A stretch of 64,000 bases of DNA, from assembly GCF_010119385.1 (NCBI RefSeq), contig NZ_VFIE01000018.1, positions 556,375 to 620,374 of the forward strand, given 5' to 3'. Both the position numbers and the translations under genes were made by a program. This document shows, piece by piece, positions 1 through 8,658 of this stretch. Position 1 is the first letter of the stretch. The number at the start of each line of letters is the position of its first letter. The notes under the pieces were generated by a model, which searched no databases, was not told the DNA's origin, and saw only the letters and a program-made list of their open reading frames with translations. This DNA comes from Nesterenkonia haasae (GTDB lineage Bacteria; Actinomycetota; Actinomycetes; Actinomycetales; Micrococcaceae).

Positions 1-34
1 GATCCCCCTGACGCCGCAGGCTAGAGTCAGCGGT

Positions 35-628
35 ATGGGAATGCGGCACGCACAAGGCTCCAGTGGTGCCTTGCGAGACCACGGCATTGCAGCCGTCTGG
101 GGATTCGCAGAGGCCACCTTCTTCTTCGTCGTCCCTGATGTGTGGACCTCCTGGGTGGGGCTGCGCCGGCCCAAACGTGCCATGGGCACCACCGTTTCGG
201 CACTGGGTGGGGCGCTGGCAGGTGGAGCTGTGACCTCCTGGTGGGGGCGACGGGTGACGGCGCAGACTTCACACTCCGCGTTGGTGAGGGTTCCAGCGAT
301 CACCAGCGCCATGGTGCACCAGGTAGAGCGGGACATGGCCGAATCCGGACACGCCTCCTTGATGCGGGGGCCGGCACGTGGGGTTCCCTATAAGCTCTAT
401 GCCCGCGCCTCCGGGCTGCAGCGGAAGTCGCTGCTGAACTTCCTGGCCTGGAGTGTGCCTGGCCGGTTGATCCGGTTCATGGTGGTGACGCTGGTGGCCA
501 CCGGGATCGCAAATCTCACCCGGCGGATTTTCCCCGACATTTCAGATAGACGTGTCTCCGCTGTGTTCTGGTCATGTTGGGGCGTGTTCTATGCCTGGTT
601 CATTCCCGTGATGTCGCGACGGCGCTGA
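35..628 (+). CDS. Conserved hypothetical membrane protein
   Basis: A 197-residue protein with hydrophobic stretches near residues 20-45, 50-65 and 145-195, so probably an integral membrane protein. The N-terminal segment WGFAEATFFFVVPDVW combines Gly, Glu and Pro with aromatic residues and recalls the re-entrant helices of small DedA/YqaA-type membrane proteins, but I cannot assign it firmly. The first ATG is used; a second ATG two codons on is equally possible and no clear ribosome binding site is visible. Only 34 bases lie upstream, so its promoter and operon context are outside the window. Function unknown. Confidence 0.6.
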   Translation: MGMRHAQGSSGALRDHGIAAVWGFAEATFFFVVPDVWTSWVGLRRPKRAMGTTVSALGGALAGGAVTSWWGRRVTAQTSHSALVRVPAITSAMVHQVERDMAESGHASLMRGPARGVPYKLYARASGLQRKSLLNFLAWSVPGRLIRFMVVTLVATGIANLTRRIFPDISDRRVSAVFWSCWGVFYAWFIPVMSRRR

Positions 629-843
629 TGACCTCTCCTGGCCGATCCTCGTGAATGTCAGAGCGTTGTTGGGTTTTCAGGCAGCCATAGGAAGCTGATT
701 TCTCAACAGCCGCCTGAAGTTTGCCTCATCCTGGAGTTTGCCCGCGGGTGAGGGAACAGCACCCATAAACCCTTCCCCGCAGCACGCAGCAACATAGTTG
801 CAATGCGCAACAACTCTGCGTTTTGCGTGACAGACTGGCCACC
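629..843. other. Intergenic region upstream of the S9 peptidase
   Basis: This 215-base gap holds no convincing gene. A short palindrome (GTTGC, five bases, GCAAC) lies at 797-811, about 33 bases before the ATG of the peptidase, and could be an operator. The protein that would bind it is unknown and the match could be chance. Confidence 0.35.
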
Positions 844-2931
844 ATGGCTGACTCCCTCTTCTCTGACCTGGACCGCTACGTCGCACACCCACGGACCGCA
901 GGGCTTGCCCTGAGTCCCGACGGCACCCGACTGGTCACCACCGTGCAGACGCTCAACACAAAGAAGAACGGCTACGTCACTTCCCTCTGGGAGGTTGACC
1001 CCGCTGGAGAGCGTCCCGCGCGACGACTGACACGCAGCGCCAAGGGGGAAGCTGGGCCCGCCTTCGCCACCAACGGCGACCTCTATTTCACCTCAGCCCG
1101 ACCCGACGACCACGGAGAAGACGAGGGCAATGCGCTGTGGTGCCTCCCCGCTTCCGGGGGCGAGGCGCGTGTGCTCAACCGGCGAGCAGGCGGCGTCACA
1201 TCCGTCGTGACTGCGGCTGAGGCAGATGTCGTAGCGGTCACGGCGCCTCTGCTTCCTGGTGCTTCCGATGAAGATGCCCAGCAGACGCTGCACAAAAACC
1301 GGCAGGACAGCTCGGTGAAAGCCGTTCTGCACTCCAGCTACCCCGTGCGGTTTTGGGATCACGACCTCGGCCCTGCCCGGCCCCACGGTTTCGTCCTCGA
1401 GGCAGGGACCGCCGAGAACGACGACGCTCCCGTCACCGCCGAGCCGGATCGCCCGAAGCTTCGGCAGATCACCGAAGGCCTCGGCCCCCTCTTCGAGGGC
1501 ACGATGCACCTGAGCCCAGATGGTTCTCAGGCCCTCATCGGCGTCACCGTGCCTGAGGCGAAGACCGACCGTCGCTCCGCCGTGGCCCTGGTGGACACCG
1601 CCACCGGAGAACGGCGACTGCTTGTCGACGAGCCGGGGATGACGTTCTCCCCTGGCCCCATCAGTCCCGACGGCAAGAAGGCTGCGGTCATAGGCTCATC
1701 GAAACCTAGCCCAAGCAGCGCAATTGCGCCCCAACTCTATGTCGTGGAACTCAGCACCGGCGCGGTGACTCCCCTGGCGGAGGACCTCGACCTGTGGCTG
1801 AACCCAGCCTCGTCCCGCCCGTGGCTCAATGATCAGCGGATGCTTGCCGTTGCAGACAAGAACGGCCGCGGCGCCGTGTTCATTGTGGACGTCAGCTCCG
1901 GCGAGGCCGCCGAGGTACCTGTCGAGGATGCCGTCTACTCACAAGCCTTCCCCTCTCCAGACGGCACCACGGCATATGCGGTGCGCAGCAGCTACGCGTT
2001 CCCCGATGAGGTGGTGCGCATTGATCTCACCACCGGCGCCGTAACTCGGTTGCAGAACCCCACAGAGCGCCCTGAACTGCCCGGGACTCTGGAGGATGTC
2101 CAGACCGAGACCAGCGACGGCGTCGTCGTACGCGGGTGGCTGTGCCTGCCTGAGCGAGCCTCGCAGGCGGAACCAGCTCCGCTGCTGCTGTGGATCCACG
2201 GCGGCCCCTTGAGCTCCTGGAATGCGTGGACGTGGCGGTGGAACCCCTGGTTGGCGGTGGAGAAGGGCTATGCGGTGCTGCTGCCGGATCCGGCTCTGTC
2301 CACCGGTTATGGCCAGGACTTCGTGGATCGCGGATGGAACTCTTGGGGAGATGCGCCCTACACAGATCTGATGATCATCACTGATGCAGTGGAGGCTCGC
2401 GACGACATTGACGCCTCTCGCACCGCGGCAATGGGCGGTTCCTTCGGTGGCTATATGGCCAACTGGATCGCCGGACACACTGACCGCTTCAACGCCATCG
2501 TGACCCACGCCAGCCTGTGGGCGCTTGACCAGTTCGGGCCGACCACGGACATGTCCCCGTTCTGGCGCGGACAAATTGACCAATCGATGATAGACCAGCA
2601 CTCACCACATGACTTCGTCAGTGAGATAGTGACCCCGATGCTGGTGATCCACGGTGATAAGGACTACCGGGTTCCGATCGGTGAGGGGCTGCGGCTATGG
2701 TTCGAACTGTTGGCCGATTCCGGGCTGCCCGCCGACGAGAACGGTGACACACTGCATCGCTTCCTTTACTTCCCGGATGAGAACCACTGGATCCTTTCCC
2801 CGCAGCACAGCAAGGTCTGGTACCAGGTGATCTTCGCATTCCTCGCCGACCATGTGCTCGGAGACCAGGGGGAGCTTCCCGAGGAACTGGGCCTGACGGC
2901 GCCGAAGAGCGCAGGGAACGACGACGCCTGA
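844..2931 (+). CDS. S9 family peptidase (prolyl oligopeptidase / acylaminoacyl peptidase type)
   Basis: Serine peptidase of clan SC that should cleave short peptides or remove acylated N-terminal residues in the cytoplasm; no signal peptide is seen. The first ~400 residues form a beta-propeller-like region with repeated SPDG motifs. The last ~250 form an alpha/beta hydrolase. The nucleophile elbow GGSFGGYM lies near residue 531 with Ser about 533, the acid Asp is in HGDKDYRVP near residue 605, and the His is in DENHW near residue 646. Oxyanion-type HGGP is present. I prefer the ATG at 844 (695 residues); a TTG at 823 would add seven. Length fits the family. Confidence 0.9.
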   Translation: MADSLFSDLDRYVAHPRTAGLALSPDGTRLVTTVQTLNTKKNGYVTSLWEVDPAGERPARRLTRSAKGEAGPAFATNGDLYFTSARPDDHGEDEGNALWCLPASGGEARVLNRRAGGVTSVVTAAEADVVAVTAPLLPGASDEDAQQTLHKNRQDSSVKAVLHSSYPVRFWDHDLGPARPHGFVLEAGTAENDDAPVTAEPDRPKLRQITEGLGPLFEGTMHLSPDGSQALIGVTVPEAKTDRRSAVALVDTATGERRLLVDEPGMTFSPGPISPDGKKAAVIGSSKPSPSSAIAPQLYVVELSTGAVTPLAEDLDLWLNPASSRPWLNDQRMLAVADKNGRGAVFIVDVSSGEAAEVPVEDAVYSQAFPSPDGTTAYAVRSSYAFPDEVVRIDLTTGAVTRLQNPTERPELPGTLEDVQTETSDGVVVRGWLCLPERASQAEPAPLLLWIHGGPLSSWNAWTWRWNPWLAVEKGYAVLLPDPALSTGYGQDFVDRGWNSWGDAPYTDLMIITDAVEARDDIDASRTAAMGGSFGGYMANWIAGHTDRFNAIVTHASLWALDQFGPTTDMSPFWRGQIDQSMIDQHSPHDFVSEIVTPMLVIHGDKDYRVPIGEGLRLWFELLADSGLPADENGDTLHRFLYFPDENHWILSPQHSKVWYQVIFAFLADHVLGDQGELPEELGLTAPKSAGNDDA

Positions 2932-2962
2932 GCGAGCCCTGATCACCGGGCCCAGGCTACTG

Positions 2963-3262
2963 TCACCGTCTGACCTCGAACCCGGCACGTGGCAGTGTCT
3001 GCAACTCCTCGTCGGTGGCTTCACGCGTATCCACGGAGGTGACCTCAGCCCGCCTCGGACCCTTGGCGCACCAGCTGATGAAAGAGTCGACGGCGGGGCC
3101 ATCGCCCCCGATCAGCAGTTCTACCGCCTCGTCAGGGGTATTGCGCACCCATCCGACCAGGCCCAGCTCATCGGCCTGGCGTTTAGCCGAGTTGCGGTAG
3201 TTCACCCCTTGAACGGTGCCGGTGACGGTGACTGAGGTGCCTGCGCTGAAGTGGTGTTCCAT
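2963..3262 (-). CDS. acyP: Acylphosphatase
   Basis: Small (about 99 residues) enzyme that hydrolyses carboxyl-phosphate bonds such as acetyl phosphate. The family signature is clear as GTVQGVNYRNS, with the catalytic Arg in NYR, and the catalytic Asn follows in GWVRN. The usual GRVQGVGFR has Thr and Asn replacements here. The ATG at 3262 is chosen; upstream in-frame GTG (3265) and TTG (3274) codons are alternatives. It lies head-to-tail with the amidohydrolase gene on the same strand, 41 bases upstream, and converges on the S9 peptidase. Confidence 0.9.
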   Translation of the reverse strand: MEHHFSAGTSVTVTGTVQGVNYRNSAKRQADELGLVGWVRNTPDEAVELLIGGDGPAVDSFISWCAKGPRRAEVTSVDTREATDEELQTLPRAGFEVRR

Positions 3263-3303
3263 CACCCCAGTCAAGCAAAGCCAGGCGCTGGTGTGAAGAG
3301 CAG

Positions 3304-4491
3304 CTACCAGCGGGGCAGCACAGACCCCGTCCGGTTGGTCGAGTCATAGGAGTAGACCTCTCTGCCTTCGATCCAGGTGCGCAGGGCCCGGTTGCGGGTA
3401 TCCAATGGGTCTCCCTCCCAGAGGGTGAGGTCCGCGTCTTTGCCTGGCTCGATGGAACCGATCCGGTCAGCGACCCCGAGCACTTCGGCAGGATTGATGG
3501 TGACTGCCTTGAGCGCCGCATCCGGATCCATACCCTCTTTCACCGCTAGGGCCGCCTGGTTGATGAGGAAGTCGATGGGAACCACGGGGTGGTCCGTGAT
3601 GATAGAGACTTTGACTCCCGCCCGGGACAAGATGCCCGGTGCGCGGGGGCTGCGTTCACGGACTTCCACCTTGGACCGTGACACCATCATGGGGCCGTAG
3701 AGCACAGGAATGCCGCGAGCGGCGATCCGGTCGGCGATCAGGTGGGCCTCGGTGCCGTGGTCGAGCACCAGCTCGTAGCCGAACTCATCCGCGATGCGCA
3801 GAGCAGTGACAATGTCATCGGCACGGTGGCAGTGCTGGCGCCAAGGAATCTCACGCGCGAGGACTTTGACCAGAGCTTCTGAAATAAGATCGGCCGGGCG
3901 GTCCTCAGGGTCTTTGGCTGCCCAGTGCCGAGCCTCCGTGAAGGCTTTTCGCGCAGCGAATGCCGTCCCCAGACGGGTGCTGGGCGCCTTCTTCTGATCT
4001 CCGTAGACCCTTTTGGGGTTCTCTCCGAGGGCAGCCTTCAGCCCAGAGGGCGAACGCAGCACCATATCGTCGATGACCGAACCGTGAGTCTTGATCGCTA
4101 CCGTCAGACCACCGATGACGTTCGCGGAGCCTGGGTTGACGTTGACTGTGGTGATTCCATGGGCGAGCGCGTCGTCGAAGCCGATCTCCACAGGGTTGAT
4201 TGCGTCAATGGCTCGCACCGCTGCGGTCACCGGGTCGGTGGCCTCATTGAAGTCGGCCCCCGCCCAGCCCTCTCCCTCCTCGTGAACGCCCAAGTGGACG
4301 TGGGCATCTACCAGTCCCGGGACCACCCATCCACCTGCGGCGTCGATCACCTCGTGACCCGCCGGGGTGTCCAGATCAGGCCCAAGTGCGGCGATCTTGC
4401 CGTCGGTGACAACCACGGAGCCATCGAAGGAATCCTCCGTCACGGGCACCACACGAGCATTCGTCACAATATAGTTTCCTGACGCAACCAT
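3304..4491 (-). CDS. Amidohydrolase (imidazolonepropionase-like)
   Basis: Metal-dependent hydrolase of 395 residues with the composite amidohydrolase fold. The N- and C-terminal parts make the small beta-sandwich (GSVVVTDGKIAALG at the start, PGKDADLTLWEGDPLD near the end). The barrel begins with the metal ligands in VDAHVHLG (His64, His66). Further likely ligands are the His of LDHGTEAHL and the Asp of ITDHPVVP. Members act on cyclic amides, dipeptides or hydantoin-like substrates; the substrate cannot be told from sequence. Divergent from the CDF exporter gene, with 88 bases between. Confidence 0.85.
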   Translation of the reverse strand: MVASGNYIVTNARVVPVTEDSFDGSVVVTDGKIAALGPDLDTPAGHEVIDAAGGWVVPGLVDAHVHLGVHEEGEGWAGADFNEATDPVTAAVRAIDAINPVEIGFDDALAHGITTVNVNPGSANVIGGLTVAIKTHGSVIDDMVLRSPSGLKAALGENPKRVYGDQKKAPSTRLGTAFAARKAFTEARHWAAKDPEDRPADLISEALVKVLAREIPWRQHCHRADDIVTALRIADEFGYELVLDHGTEAHLIADRIAARGIPVLYGPMMVSRSKVEVRERSPRAPGILSRAGVKVSIITDHPVVPIDFLINQAALAVKEGMDPDAALKAVTINPAEVLGVADRIGSIEPGKDADLTLWEGDPLDTRNRALRTWIEGREVYSYDSTNRTGSVLPRW

Positions 4492-4549
4492 GCGTCCACC
4501 TTAGCGGAGTGAACTGCTAATTGTTCTGCGGTAGATTCGCACCTTCGCC

Positions 4550-4577
4550 ATTCTCAATAAAGAAGCTTATTGTGAAT
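4550..4577. promoter_or_regulatory. AT-rich palindromic operator overlapping a probable leaderless promoter
   Basis: Eleven-base arms (ATTCTCAATAA at 4550-4560 and TTATTGTGAAT at 4567-4577) form an inverted repeat with one mismatched position and a six-base centre. The right arm contains TATTGT at 4568-4573, a good -10 element seven bases before the ATG at 4580. No ribosome binding site precedes that ATG, so the transcript may start at the start codon. An AT-rich palindrome over a metal-exporter promoter suggests a metal-responsive repressor; which one is not known. Confidence 0.55.
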
Positions 4578-4579
4578 AC

Positions 4580-5539
4580 ATGGGACTTATGGAGGGCCAG
4601 GCTCGCGAGCATGTATCACCCAAGGCTCAGGCGCCCGACCAGCGCCGCCGCCTCGTGATCGCCTGTGCCGTCACCCTGTGCATTGTCGCAGCGCAGGCCA
4701 TTGGGGCCTGGTTGACCGGCTCCTTGGCCCTGTTGACCGACGCCGTACATTCACTCGCAGACAGCATCGGACTGATTGTGGCCGTCATCGCCGCCAGCCT
4801 GATGTTCCGGGGCGTCAGCAGCACTCGCTCCTGGGGGTACCGCCGGGTTGAGGTCCTCGCCGCAGGCGCACAGGCGGCCCTGTTGGCAGGTATCGGCACG
4901 TACGCTGCTATTGAGGGCGTCCGCCGGCTCTATGACCCGCAGGAGGTGCTGTACGTTGAGCTGCTGCTCTTCGGGGTTGCAGGGCTTGTGGGCAACATCA
5001 TCTCGCTGTTGGTGCTTGCGCCCCGGCGGACCACCAACCTCAATCTGCGAGCGGCCTTCCTGGAAGTGTCTGCCGATGCATTGGGCTCACTGGGGGTCAT
5101 CGTGGCCGCAGCGGTCATCTGGCTCACAGGATGGCACCAGGCCGACGCCGTGGCTGCGCTGCTGATAGCTGCGATGATCGTGCCGCGCGCCGTGCTGCTG
5201 TTGCGTGATACCGGCCGAGTGCTGATGGAGTTCGTGCCGCGCGGACTGGATTTAGAGGATGTGCGCCAGCACATCCTTGCCATCGACCATGTCCAGGACG
5301 TTCATGATCTGCACGCCTCCACCGTCGCAACGGGCCTACCAATCATCTCCGCACATGTGGTGGTGGAGGAGTCCTGTTTCACCAGCGGTTGTGCTCCCGC
5401 CAAGCTGGCCGAACTGAGCACCTGTGTCGCCAAGGATTTTGGCGTATCCATCACCCACTCCACATTCCAATTGGAGACCGCTGAGCGTGCGACCCATGAA
5501 GGACTTACTGACGGTGCACATCCCTGTGCCCGGCCCTGA
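4580..5539 (+). CDS. Cation diffusion facilitator (CDF) family metal exporter
   Basis: Inner-membrane proton-coupled exporter for divalent metals, probably zinc or a related ion. Six membrane segments are visible within residues 25-200. The TM2 metal site is HSLADS (His57, Asp61, with Asp54 one turn earlier). The TM5 site is LEVSADALGS (Asp166), where the usual first His is Glu162, which may alter metal preference. The cytoplasmic C-terminal domain (residues 210-300) contains VQDVHDLH, and a Cys-x4-Cys pair (SCFTSGC) near residue 277. The start is the ATG at 4580, probably leaderless; an ATG at 4589 is possible. Confidence 0.9.
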   Translation: MGLMEGQAREHVSPKAQAPDQRRRLVIACAVTLCIVAAQAIGAWLTGSLALLTDAVHSLADSIGLIVAVIAASLMFRGVSSTRSWGYRRVEVLAAGAQAALLAGIGTYAAIEGVRRLYDPQEVLYVELLLFGVAGLVGNIISLLVLAPRRTTNLNLRAAFLEVSADALGSLGVIVAAAVIWLTGWHQADAVAALLIAAMIVPRAVLLLRDTGRVLMEFVPRGLDLEDVRQHILAIDHVQDVHDLHASTVATGLPIISAHVVVEESCFTSGCAPAKLAELSTCVAKDFGVSITHSTFQLETAERATHEGLTDGAHPCARP

Positions 5540-5546
5540 AGGACAG

Positions 5547-5574
5547 TTGCAGTCCTGCCTCAGCCTGGTACGGT
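5547..5574 (+). promoter_or_regulatory. Possible promoter of ectD
   Basis: TTGCAG (5547-5552) and TACGGT (5569-5574) are separated by 16 bases, a plausible -35/-10 pair. It would give a leader of about 95 bases before the ectD start codon. It lies just after the stop of the CDF gene. This is a match by eye only. Confidence 0.35.
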
Positions 5575-5674
5575 CCTGATAGCGGCGCCAGCGTGGGCGC
5601 ACCTGAGTCAGGGGTACGGCTGCCACGGGCGTCGTCGATCGACCGTGCAACCGAATCACTAGGAGGTGTGGCAC

Positions 5675-6574
5675 ATGACCACCATCGCCCCCGAAATGGT
5701 AGACCTGTATCCGACCCGCCAGGGAGAGAATCGCGTTATCCCGCGACAGGACGACGTCGTTCAGGGTCCAACTGATAAAGGCCCTTTGGATCACCAGACG
5801 CTGGAGAGTTTTGACCAGCGCGGATACCTGACAATCGACCAGCTCATCGACGGCGATGAGCTCCAGCTGTTCCGCAATGAGCTCCGACGACTCGCCGAAG
5901 ACCCTCAGGTCAAGGCTGAGCGGCGCACGGTCGTGGAAGCCGCCTCGAACGAAGTGCGCTCTATCTTCGATATCCACAAGACCAACGATGTCTTCAGAAA
6001 GATTGCTCATGACCCGCGCATTGTGGACCGGGCTCGGCAGATCCTCGGCTCGGAGGTATACATCCACCAGAGCCGGATCAACTACAAGCCTGGCTTCGTG
6101 GGCAAGGAGTTCACGTGGCACTCCGATTTCGAGACATGGCACGCCGAGGACGGTATGCCAAGGCCCCGCGCAGTGAGCATCTCCATCTCACTGACCGACA
6201 ACTACTCATTCAACGGGCCGCTGATGATCATGCCGGGCTCTCATAAGCACTACGTCTGCGCTGCTGGTAAGACCCCGGAGAACAACCACGAACAGTCACT
6301 CATTATGCAGGGGGCCGGTGTACCGGACCCACAGACTCTGGCTGAATTCGCAGACCGGTTCGGCATCGATGTGCTGGAAGGACCCGCCGGTGGTGCGATC
6401 ATGTTCGACTCCAACTGCATGCACGCATCCAATGGAAATGTCACGCCCTATCCGCGCTCCAATGTGTTTATCGTCTATAACTCCGTAGAGAACACGCTCG
6501 AAGAGCCCTTTGCGGCGCCCAAACGGCGGCCTGAGTTCCTGGCAAGCAGGGACTTCACTCCGGTAGGGAGCTGA
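5675..6574 (+). CDS. ectD: Ectoine hydroxylase
   Basis: Non-haem Fe(II)/2-oxoglutarate dioxygenase that converts the compatible solute ectoine to 5-hydroxyectoine. At 299 residues it matches EctD. The iron triad is WHSDFE (His149, Asp151) and the distal His250 in NCMHASNGN; Arg261 in YPRSNVF fits the 2-oxoglutarate contact. The conserved EctD stretches FTWHSDFETWHAEDG and MPGSHK are present. The ATG at 5675 is fixed by a perfect AGGAGG at 5661-5666; a GTG at 5666 overlaps that site and is rejected. No ectA, ectB or ectC lies next to it. Confidence 0.95.
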   Translation: MTTIAPEMVDLYPTRQGENRVIPRQDDVVQGPTDKGPLDHQTLESFDQRGYLTIDQLIDGDELQLFRNELRRLAEDPQVKAERRTVVEAASNEVRSIFDIHKTNDVFRKIAHDPRIVDRARQILGSEVYIHQSRINYKPGFVGKEFTWHSDFETWHAEDGMPRPRAVSISISLTDNYSFNGPLMIMPGSHKHYVCAAGKTPENNHEQSLIMQGAGVPDPQTLAEFADRFGIDVLEGPAGGAIMFDSNCMHASNGNVTPYPRSNVFIVYNSVENTLEEPFAAPKRRPEFLASRDFTPVGS

Positions 6575-6606
6575 GTGGTTTCGCAGAGGGAGCCGCTCCT
6601 GACTGA

Positions 6607-6939
6607 TTAGTGCGGGCGCTGGAGGGCGATGATGGCGTTCATGTCGTCGTCAGGTGCAATCTTGTTGCGGTCTCCTGCCCCGCAGGTTGTGCAGCGGTGA
6701 ATCAAGATGTAACCCTTTTTTCCCGAGTAGTCGACGCCGACCGGTTTCATCGGGCCGCCACATTGGGCGGCCCGATCTCCGGGGAGCTCATCTACATGGC
6801 GCGACCATAAGCAGTGCGGGCAGTGATTTCGGTAGCTGCCCCCCGTGTGTCGAGCAATGTCCCCACCACACTGGACGCAGCAGAACCCGGTGTTCTCCGT
6901 GCTGCGTCTGCCTAAGCCAGGTTCACCGTTGATGCTCAC
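6607..6939 (-). CDS. RNHCP domain zinc-ribbon-like protein
   Basis: A 110-residue protein matching the RNHCP family, named for its RNHCP motif, seen here in GGSYRNHCPHCLWS. Four CxxC-type pairs (CCVQCG, HCPHC, a lone Cys in AQCGGPM, CTTCG) look like metal ligands of one or two zinc sites. Function of the family is not established. I choose a GTG start at 6939 because GGAGGA lies six bases upstream. This gives a 17-base overlap with the end of the RNA methylase gene and so probable translational coupling. The reading frame stays open further upstream to 6978. Confidence 0.8.
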   Translation of the reverse strand: MSINGEPGLGRRSTENTGFCCVQCGGDIARHTGGSYRNHCPHCLWSRHVDELPGDRAAQCGGPMKPVGVDYSGKKGYILIHRCTTCGAGDRNKIAPDDDMNAIIALQRPH

Positions 6940-7987
6940 CTGAATCCTCCGTCGGTGACAGTGGCTCCCCGTCCGCAACCGTCAACGATGATGCTCTCGG
7001 TCGTGCTGAGTCGGGGGTGGCTGGGGGTCCGGAGCGCTGAGCCATGGCGGTGGTGTACAGGCAAATGGTGGCCGCAGTCGCAACATTGAGTGATTCGGCC
7101 CGGCCGTAGATGGGAATCCCGACCGTATGATCAGCCAGTTGAATTTCGTGTTCGCTGAGCCCATGCGCTTCGTTGCCGAAAAGCCACAGGGTGCGCTCCG
7201 CAGGGTTGAACTGTCCGGCGGCGGGTTCTGCTGATCGCAAAGCGGTCAGCGGAGTCTCACCTTCACCAGCCGAAGCCACCACCTGAATACCCTCGCGCTG
7301 CACAAGGCGAGCATATTCGTCTGTGTCGACGCCAGTGAAGATCGGTACGTGGAAGTGCGAGCCTGCTCCAGAACGGACCACTTTGGGGGACCATGGGTCC
7401 GCTGAGCCGGCAGCGAGCACTACGAGCTCGGCCCCTGCAGCATCAGCGGTCCGGATGATGGTTCCCACATTGCCCGGATCTTGAACCCGAACAACACCTG
7501 CTATGAGGGAGACAGGTGAAGCTACCGTAGCTGACTCCAGCGACCGAAAGTCAGCATCTCCGTCGGGGATGCGCGCGACCGCAACTAAACCCTGGGAGGT
7601 CTCAGCGTCCCCCATGGCGGCCAGTACTTCCGGTGTCGCTTCGCGGAGAAACGGGCGGGCATCACGCGGCAGATCGATGGTGGGGTCGAAGAGGACTCCC
7701 CGCATCCGGTCGAGAAGTGCCTCGACATCCGGGGATCTCTGGACCGCCGCGGCGTCGAAAAACAGTGCATCCAGCTGGGGAAGTCTTGATGTCTCGGAGG
7801 TCCCGGGAAGTGCCGCAGCGTCGTCGGGTTCATATCTGGCCAACCAGACTTTCAGCGCCTCCCGCACCGACTGAGGGCCCTCGGCCAGGAATAGGCGCTG
7901 CTTCTTCCGTCCGGCTCGGGTGGCTAAAGCAGCGACACGCTTAACGCGCTCACTGCGGGGATTGTCCATGAGATATTCGTCAGTCAC
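6923..7987 (-). CDS. SpoU/TrmH-type RNA 2'-O-methyltransferase
   Basis: SPOUT-class methylase that uses SAM to methylate ribose in rRNA or tRNA. The N-terminal region (residues 1-150) resembles the substrate-binding domain, starting with FLAEGPQSVREAL. The C-terminal knot domain carries the three SpoU motifs: VQDPGNVGTIIRTADAAGA, LWLFGNEAHGLSEHE, and YGRAESLNVATAATI. The target nucleotide is not known. It follows rplT in the infC-rpmI-rplT cluster but behind a strong hairpin, so it may have its own promoter. The start is GTG at 7987; an ATG at 7969 is an alternative. Confidence 0.9.
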   Translation of the reverse strand: MTDEYLMDNPRSERVKRVAALATRAGRKKQRLFLAEGPQSVREALKVWLARYEPDDAAALPGTSETSRLPQLDALFFDAAAVQRSPDVEALLDRMRGVLFDPTIDLPRDARPFLREATPEVLAAMGDAETSQGLVAVARIPDGDADFRSLESATVASPVSLIAGVVRVQDPGNVGTIIRTADAAGAELVVLAAGSADPWSPKVVRSGAGSHFHVPIFTGVDTDEYARLVQREGIQVVASAGEGETPLTALRSAEPAAGQFNPAERTLWLFGNEAHGLSEHEIQLADHTVGIPIYGRAESLNVATAATICLYTTAMAQRSGPPATPDSARPRASSLTVADGEPLSPTEDSGEHQR

Positions 7988-8171
7988 CAGGTCATTCTCT
8001 CAGGCCCCGGTGCACAATCGGATGGGACGCTGCAGAAGGTCTCCTCCAGAGTCCTATCGGGTCTCGCACAAACACCGGAAATATCGGCTCAGCTGGCACA
8101 TTCGATGGGATGAAGAGTGGCGCAGGTGCTGGTGTCCCAACGAGCGTGCCATGATCGGGTGTTAACGCAGC

Positions 8172-8203
8172 GATGCCCGCTTCCCTGAATGGAAGCGGGC
8201 ATC
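8172..8203 (-). terminator. Hairpin after rplT
   Basis: Perfect 13-base inverted repeat (8172-8184 and 8191-8203) with a six-base loop, 18 bases past the rplT stop. There is no T run in the minus direction, so termination may be partial and let some transcription continue into the RNA methylase gene. Confidence 0.7.
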
Positions 8204-8221
8204 ACAAGTCACCTCAGAAGA

Positions 8222-8608
8222 TCAGGCGTTGGCCTTCGGTGCGTTGACGTCTGAAGGCAGAGCCTTGCGGGCGGTCTCAACCAATGACCCGAAGGCATTC
8301 GAATCAGAGACGGCCAGCTCGGCCAGCATCCTGCGGTCGACCTCGACACCGGCAGCCTTCAAACCCTGGATGAAGCGGTTGTAGGTCATGCCGTGAGCGC
8401 GGGAAGCAGCATTGATGCGCTGGATCCAGAGACGACGGAAATCGCCTTTGCGCTTCTTGCGGTGCTGGTAGTTATAGGTGTAGCTGTGCAGCAGCTGCTC
8501 TTTAGCCTTGCGGTAAAGGCGGGACCGCTGTCCGCGGTAGCCGGAAGCCCGATCAAGGACCTTGCGGCGCTTTTTGTGGGCGTTGAGCGCCCTTTTTACA
8601 CGTGCCAT
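8222..8608 (-). CDS. rplT: 50S ribosomal protein L20
   Basis: Highly basic 128-residue protein that binds 23S rRNA early in 50S assembly. The N-terminus [18 protein letters not shown] and the following [15 protein letters not shown] stretch are typical L20. The tail after residue 118 ([13 protein letters not shown]) is an unremarkable extension. It lies 50 bases after rpmI, completing the classical infC-rpmI-rplT order. Confidence 0.98.
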   Translation of the reverse strand: MARVKRALNAHKKRRKVLDRASGYRGQRSRLYRKAKEQLLHSYTYNYQHRKKRKGDFRRLWIQRINAASRAHGMTYNRFIQGLKAAGVEVDRRMLAELAVSDSNAFGSLVETARKALPSDVNAPKANA

Positions 8609-8658
8609 TACTAATTCTCCTGTGAGCTAAGTCTGTTGTCTTGCAAGATGCCGAGGGC

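Noticed and set aside
3925-4482. 185-codon open frame on the plus strand inside the amidohydrolase gene
   Set aside because: Antisense shadow of a gene with clear metal-binding motifs; no ribosome binding site and no motif of its own.
5336-6142. 268-codon open frame on the minus strand across the CDF end and ectD
   Set aside because: It covers two real genes in the opposite direction and has no family features.
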